Shown here: positions 59,311 to 64,000 of the stretch, one piece after another
Numbering within the stretch: the first letter of the stretch is position 1
How the letters are laid out: every line of letters starts with the position of its first letter
Source of the DNA: Utricularia gibba
Taxonomy: Eukaryota; Streptophyta; Magnoliopsida; Lamiales; Lentibulariaceae
Direction of reading: 5' to 3'
DNA length: 64,000 nucleotides
NCBI GenBank assembly: GCA_002189035.1
Contig: NEEC01000026.1
Coordinates: 186,001 to 250,000, forward strand
Made by a program: the position numbers and the translations under genes
The notes under the pieces: generated by a model
What the model was told of the DNA's origin: nothing
What the model saw: the letters and a program-made list of their open reading frames with translations, nothing else
The model's database searches: none

Positions 59311-60240
59311 CATAAGATGTAAAATATCACATGTTTAGTAAATCTACATCACGTATCCCATGCAACTTTTTTATTTATATTAAAACACAAATTCTAAGAT
59401 GGATTTAATTAATTCTACCATACTAATCTTTTTAAATGATATGATATATAAATGTAATTATCAAAATATATTTATGTTTTTCAAATAATTTATTTATAAA
59501 GTTTTTTAATTTTCTTCTTATTAAAAGATGGGCAGGAATAATCCCCGAATTTTGATTTAATTGTAAAATTAGTCTCCATAGTTTCATTTTTCTTCCTCAA
59601 TATTTAAAAATCATGCATGAATGGTCTCCATTGTTTAATACTCATGCAAAATAAGTCTCTACTGTTTCCACACATGGTATTTTAATCCCAAAAAAACACA
59701 GTCCCCACTGTTTATTCAAACAAAAACAATTCCCATTCTTTGAAAAAATCCGCGTGGACAGTACCTAGTTGTTTGATATTGTGGTAAAATTAGTTCCCAA
59801 TGAATCTTATACATGTGGGCTGTAAGTCTTTATGTGTCAGTCCAATAATCCAGCTGAATTTACTTAGCCCAATACCCAAGTTCACGGTTGAGTAATTTGA
59901 GGAAGGAATAAATGCATTGGAGGTGCATTGACATAACATAAAGAGGGAGAAACAGAAGCATGCGTCTTTTTCTCATCATAAGTTCATCAAAGATAAGCAG
60001 AGGTTGTTAGAGTTTGAAGAACATTCTTTCTTCAATCTTTGATCAGGTTTTGATCTCAATTGATTCAGATACATACCGATCTTCATTTTCATCGGGTTCC
60101 CTAGTAAATCTGGAAATCGTTTTAGTGTTTTCTTGGTATTTAGAGCATATAATTGGAGCTTGTATGCTTTTGTATCAAAATACTGTCTAGTGGAAATTTT
60201 ATAACCTAGTATGAATTCTAACATCAATCAACGTAGCCGC
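59311..60240. other. Non-coding DNA, no gene seen
   Basis: AT-rich with loosely repeated phrases such as 'ctccattgttt' and 'ccccactgttt'. At about 60,233-60,275 a short tandem 'ggccgcaatt(a/t)at' motif occurs about three times. No coding frame is supported. It may be the LTR side of the copia remnant that follows. Confidence 0.45.
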
Positions 60241-60376
60241 AATTATTGGCCGCAATTAATGTGGCCGCAATGAATGGATGACTTTATGAGAGGCTTCAGA
60301 CAATCCACGAATTTCTATACATAAACAATATTACAAAATCAATTATTTTACCCTTCTTAAATATGGATCTTATCGA

Positions 60377-62045
60377 TTGTATGAAGAACACTCTTTTAGG
60401 TTGCATAACTATTATTCTTCTTTCTCTTTGTTGAGGTGCTACTTTCTCTATGTTGAGATGCTATCATGGCATCAAAGTCTTCCTCTAATGGATGAAAGTG
60501 ATTCTACCCTACAAGTAGCGGTTAAAGCTGCCAAAAAGGGGTTTATCGATCCCTTTGAAAAAACTCTTCTGACACTTCAGTCGTTGAATTTTGACTCTGA
60601 GAATTTATGGATTTCAGGTGATTTTTCAAGAGAGATTCACCAATTTCGTATAGGGATCGATGATATGATATTCATGACTATGTGCTCTCAAATCTTAACA
60701 GAGGAACAACTGGGATCCTTCAGCTAGATAAATAATCGTATAATCCATGAAGATAAACATCGCAATATTAAACGCCATGATGCCAAGAGGCAATGTTGTG
60801 GCCCTAGCAACACACCACTCTGATAGTCATCCCTCTCATTCTTTCACAAGTGATAAGCTATACGACATTTGCGAATTCGATGAGCATGAGAAAGTTGGTT
60901 GCTTTTTTCTTATAAGATATCCTGAATAGTGGGAAGATAGACCGCGTCTTGCTCTTAATGATACAACAAATAGGGGGAGATGTTGCATTATCTACCACTA
61001 AAAATAGGGGATGCCATGATCGTAATCAGAGAAATCAAATCGGTTGTGAGGGGAAAGATGGAAATTGATGGAATCAAAATGATAGTCCTACAATTGGATA
61101 CACCTCTGTTCAAGCAAATGGAGTCATAGGAAGTGAACATGCCTTATCTACTCCTCTTATTTCTTTGACTCCTTACGACAAGAAACAATTGCCCTCTATG
61201 AGTGATTCTCAATGGTGAAAATTGCAGAAACTCATGTCTCAAAAGGAAGATTGAGAAAAACTATCAGGTATATTTTCCCACACATCCTGAATTTTGAATA
61301 ATGGAGCATTTGATCATATGACTCACCAACGTTATCAATTGATAGATTTGTATGGTACTCATTCTTGCTCGATCACTATTCCCAACAGTGCACGAGAGTT
61401 CTCTAACACATAAGAAAAGATGACTATTGAGGATGCTTTTGTCCTACACAATGTGTCTTAGGTGCCCAATTTTAACTCCAACTTGATTTCTCCCTATTTG
61501 TAGTTGCATGGTTGACGCTATCCTATCTCTCTATGTGGATCTATTCTTATTATTCAAGATCGGGTCTCAAGTGCAATGATTGGAATTGGTGAGCTAGTTG
61601 GCTGTGCTTATCAACTCATTTTGGTGACATCTTCATATGCGGGTTCTACGAATGCCACAACCAACCTGAACTTGTGACATAAACGGCTCGATCATTCTGG
61701 AAATGTACTAAATTTCATCTCTGGAATTTCTTTTTCTCAGACTTTGGTTCGCGATTGTTTTGCCAATTTGTGATATTTGTTGTCATTCCAAACAACATCG
61801 ATCACATTATCCAGTTCTTTTGAGTCATGTGAGTGTCTTATTTGATTTAGTTCATTGTGATTTATGGGATCCCTAACGCACACCCACATCACGCAGGGCT
61901 AGGTATTTTCTTAAGTTGATTGACATCATTCCCGCACCATTTGGGTTTATTTATTAGTGGAGAAAATCGAGATCCGTCTTATTGTCACTCGGTTTTGTGA
62001 TATGATCTCTACCCAGTATCATTACACCATCAAAGCTTTTTGAAA
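60377..62045 (+). pseudogene. Decayed copia gag-pol remnant (gag to integrase start)
   Basis: Highly broken plus-strand coding remains in order: a gag piece (60,377-60,727, RLGIDDMIF-like end with EEQLGSFS), a gag zinc-knuckle region (YDICEFDEHEKVGCFFLIRYPE, near 60,860-60,930), then a protease-like NNGAFDHMTHQRYQLIDLYG-type stretch near 61,300. The VPNFNSNLIS block and a DRVSSAMIGIGELVG block are near 61,470-61,600. The integrase start (SLFDLVHCDLWDP-like and VYLLVEKSRS-like) is at about 61,830-61,980. Stops and shifts are frequent. It ends in frame-less DNA before the LTR copy. No RT or RNase H is present. Confidence 0.7.
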
Positions 62046-62099
62046 TGATAATGTGATAAATGAAAATTCCTATTATCGTTGCAATAAAAATAGAATTCT

Positions 62100-63445
62100 A
62101 TATCAAATAAATTTATAATCCTTAATCCTCACAAAATACAAATAAAACACAAAATGTAAAGTGGAATTCGGGATCGATCACAAGGAGCTGATGCTTGCAA
62201 TGTGTTTTTAACAGATACAAAATTCGGAATAAATGTTGTTCTTAGTTTTAGCTCAAACTAACAGTAATAGACAAACTCGCTAAGTAGAGTCAAGTTGCAA
62301 AGCAGAAAATAACAAGTGTTGGTTTTAAGCACATGATGATACTAAGATGCCTTAAGGTAATGCAGGTGATGTGGTGCTAAAATGCCTAATTTAATTTACT
62401 ATATTCCTATACTCATAACTCTAAACAATCTAAGTCTATCTAGGTCATTCATCATATTTTCGGCTAAGCTAGTTCTCAATATCAGCACCAACATTGTAAT
62501 TAGGTCTACCCGCATGAAGAATGTATAGAACTAGGTTTACCCGATTCTACTGGTATTACCCTGGACTATTACCTACTGCTCCCATTTTAATTTATTGGTG
62601 TATCTCTAAATCAAGTATCTAAGTTGCGAAGTTCTTTGTTCCCTTACTTAGATCTACCCATGGAATGATAGAAACAAGAACTAACTAAGAGACAAAAATA
62701 AATTGCATTTTTAACCCTAGCCCCACATCACCCTTCTAAACCTTAAGGCATTCCTAAGGTTCTAGCTACTCACGTGTGGAAAATAAAACAAGTTCTCATA
62801 GTCATAAACTGAAGAAAATATTCTTAACATTGTCAAATACACAACAACGAAAGCAAAGTTTCAGCAAACTAAGTAAAATAGAGTGTTCTATTTTCTGTCT
62901 GCTACTGTTCATAGTGTAGAACGGTAGCTCTAAACTGGATCTTAGTAGTGTTTCTTTGAGAGAATCTCCTCCTTCTCCCCTTCTAATCGATATTCGTAGT
63001 GTTGGAGGAGAAGCCCCTTGTGTGTCACTGTAGCTCAAGCTCTCTAAGTTCTCCTCTTTTTTGCGACTCTCTCTCCTCCTGATTTTATCTCCTCTCTCAC
63101 TTCCCAAAGCAAGTACATTTTCTCACACCACTACTGGTCCTATTCCTGACTTACACACTAATGTGATGGAAGTATACTTATTGTCTTATGCTCCTCCTAC
63201 TATATGGTGACTTGCATGAAATTTTTGTATCTTTTCGTGATTTTGGGACTTGATGCTGGACTCACAATTGGGTTAGAACATAGAGTGGGTTAAATTAAAG
63301 GATTTAACCTACTAACACACAAAAATCACATATTTTCTGAATTATAAAAAAATATTTAAAACTATAAAATAGCAACGAAAACATAATCAAAAAGTTATGA
63401 TTATTATATCTTAAAACATGTAAATTTGTGTGCTATCACACTATA
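62100..63445 (-). repeat. Degenerate family B LTR
   Basis: It contains 'gggatcgatcacaaggagctgatgcttg' at about 62,170-62,200 (far end of the LTR) and 'gtgtgctatcacactatactatgac' at about 63,427-63,452 (inverted LTR start), followed by 'ggatttgtccccaag'. These match the copies at 49.7-50.8 and 1.4-2.4 kb in order and spacing. The 101-codon frame inside (62,802-63,107) is not conserved in other copies and is not supported as a gene. Confidence 0.6.
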
Positions 63446-63452
63446 CTATGAC

Positions 63453-64000
63453 AATGGATTTGTCCCCAAGTCATATCTAAGACTAACAGTAGTTCAATAA
63501 TTTCTTTTAGCTATCACTTTATTCTATCTGATTTTTTTTTATGGATATTTGCTTCGAGTCTTGCTCTAGTTGGACTTGTTATGGAGGGTTACGGATCAAA
63601 TAATAAATATTTTTCCTTTTCAGGTGGATTAAGGCTGCTGCCGAATTTATTTTTTTTCCAGTAAGTTGTCTTTATTGCAAGAAGGTTAAACGAGTTTTTT
63701 TTCATCTATCGTCATCACAGGTTAATGAACTAAATCAAAAAGTTATATGACTGAAAAAAATGTCTTATACATTGGTATTAATGAAATAAAAACTCATTTT
63801 CTATGTACAAGAATTAAATTAAAGTAAACAAGAAAAGTAAATCACACATGGTTGATTAGTTATCATAGTTTAAAGCAGGCTTACAAAATAAACCAAATGA
63901 GGTTTTTATCATCTATTTAAGTAGATATATTAAACATAAAAAGTGGGAGGTTTAAAAAACAAAGGATTAGTAGTTGATATTTTAGACAATGATGTTAATT
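63453..64000. other. AT-rich DNA at window end, no gene seen
   Basis: The first part resembles the flank outside family B LTRs ('aagtcatatctaagactaacag'), i.e. the 3' internal side of an element. The rest is AT-rich with no coding frame. Confidence 0.45.

Noticed and set aside
60377-60727. 116-codon frame as a host gene
   Set aside because: It is followed in the same direction by a copia zinc-knuckle and integrase remains, so it is better explained as a gag remnant.
62802-63107. 101-codon minus-strand frame
   Set aside because: It is inside a degenerate family B LTR; composition is biased and the frame is not shared with the other LTR copies.
1-64000. CRISPR array, bacterial operon or phage content
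   Set aside because: There are no regularly spaced repeats with unique spacers. All supported genes have plant families, introns or retrotransposon structure.

Overview
This window looks like nuclear DNA of a flowering plant, probably a eudicot. It has short GT-AG introns, plant-only gene families (half-size ABCG transporter, small WNK kinase, NF-YA with a miR169 site, vestitone-reductase-like SDR) and many degenerate Athila/gypsy-like and copia LTR retrotransposons in very AT-rich DNA. I cannot name the species.

Layout. 1-17.3 kb is AT-rich and I see no host gene; it holds one clear old LTR fragment and a 61-bp tandem duplication. 17.3-29.0 kb is a compact, GC-richer gene island. An ABCG half-transporter (+, nine exons) converges on four minus-strand genes: a single-exon WNK-type kinase, a small membrane protein, an NF-YA transcription factor (five coding exons, miR169 site after the stop) and an hnRNP H/F-like protein with three quasi-RRMs. 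29-57 kb is a retrotransposon graveyard. It contains a SINE-like tRNA head, a short gypsy deletion derivative with target-site duplication (TSD), two Athila-like elements (one on each strand) with gag, protease and an ATHILA-type ORF but no reverse transcriptase, three copies of a 1.3-kb LTR (two of them solo with TSDs), a MULE transposase fragment, a MITE-like unit and a scrambled copia cluster with a 126-bp-arm palindrome. 57.2-59.3 kb is a second small gene patch: an apparently intact dihydroflavonol/vestitone-reductase-like gene, the isolated last exon of xanthine dehydrogenase, and a 250-bp copy of the promoter and first exon of the RRM gene 30 kb away. 59.3-64 kb is decayed copia gag-pol and another LTR copy.

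Most unusual points. (1) The copy of the RRM-gene first exon at 59.17 kb has one more G at the splice donor than the resident copy at 28.92 kb. Only the displaced version keeps the reading frame into exon 2. (2) Two related elements lack reverse transcriptase, share an in-frame TAG between gag and protease, and one carries a piece of the ATHILA ORF spliced into gag where the zinc knuckle should be. (3) A xanthine dehydrogenase tail is butted against a displaced promoter, which suggests DNA-level gene-fragment shuffling. The host genes have no evident shared pathway; they share only a low-repeat neighbourhood.

Exon boundaries come from reading splice sites and reading frames by eye. Family names come from recalled motifs, not from database searches.
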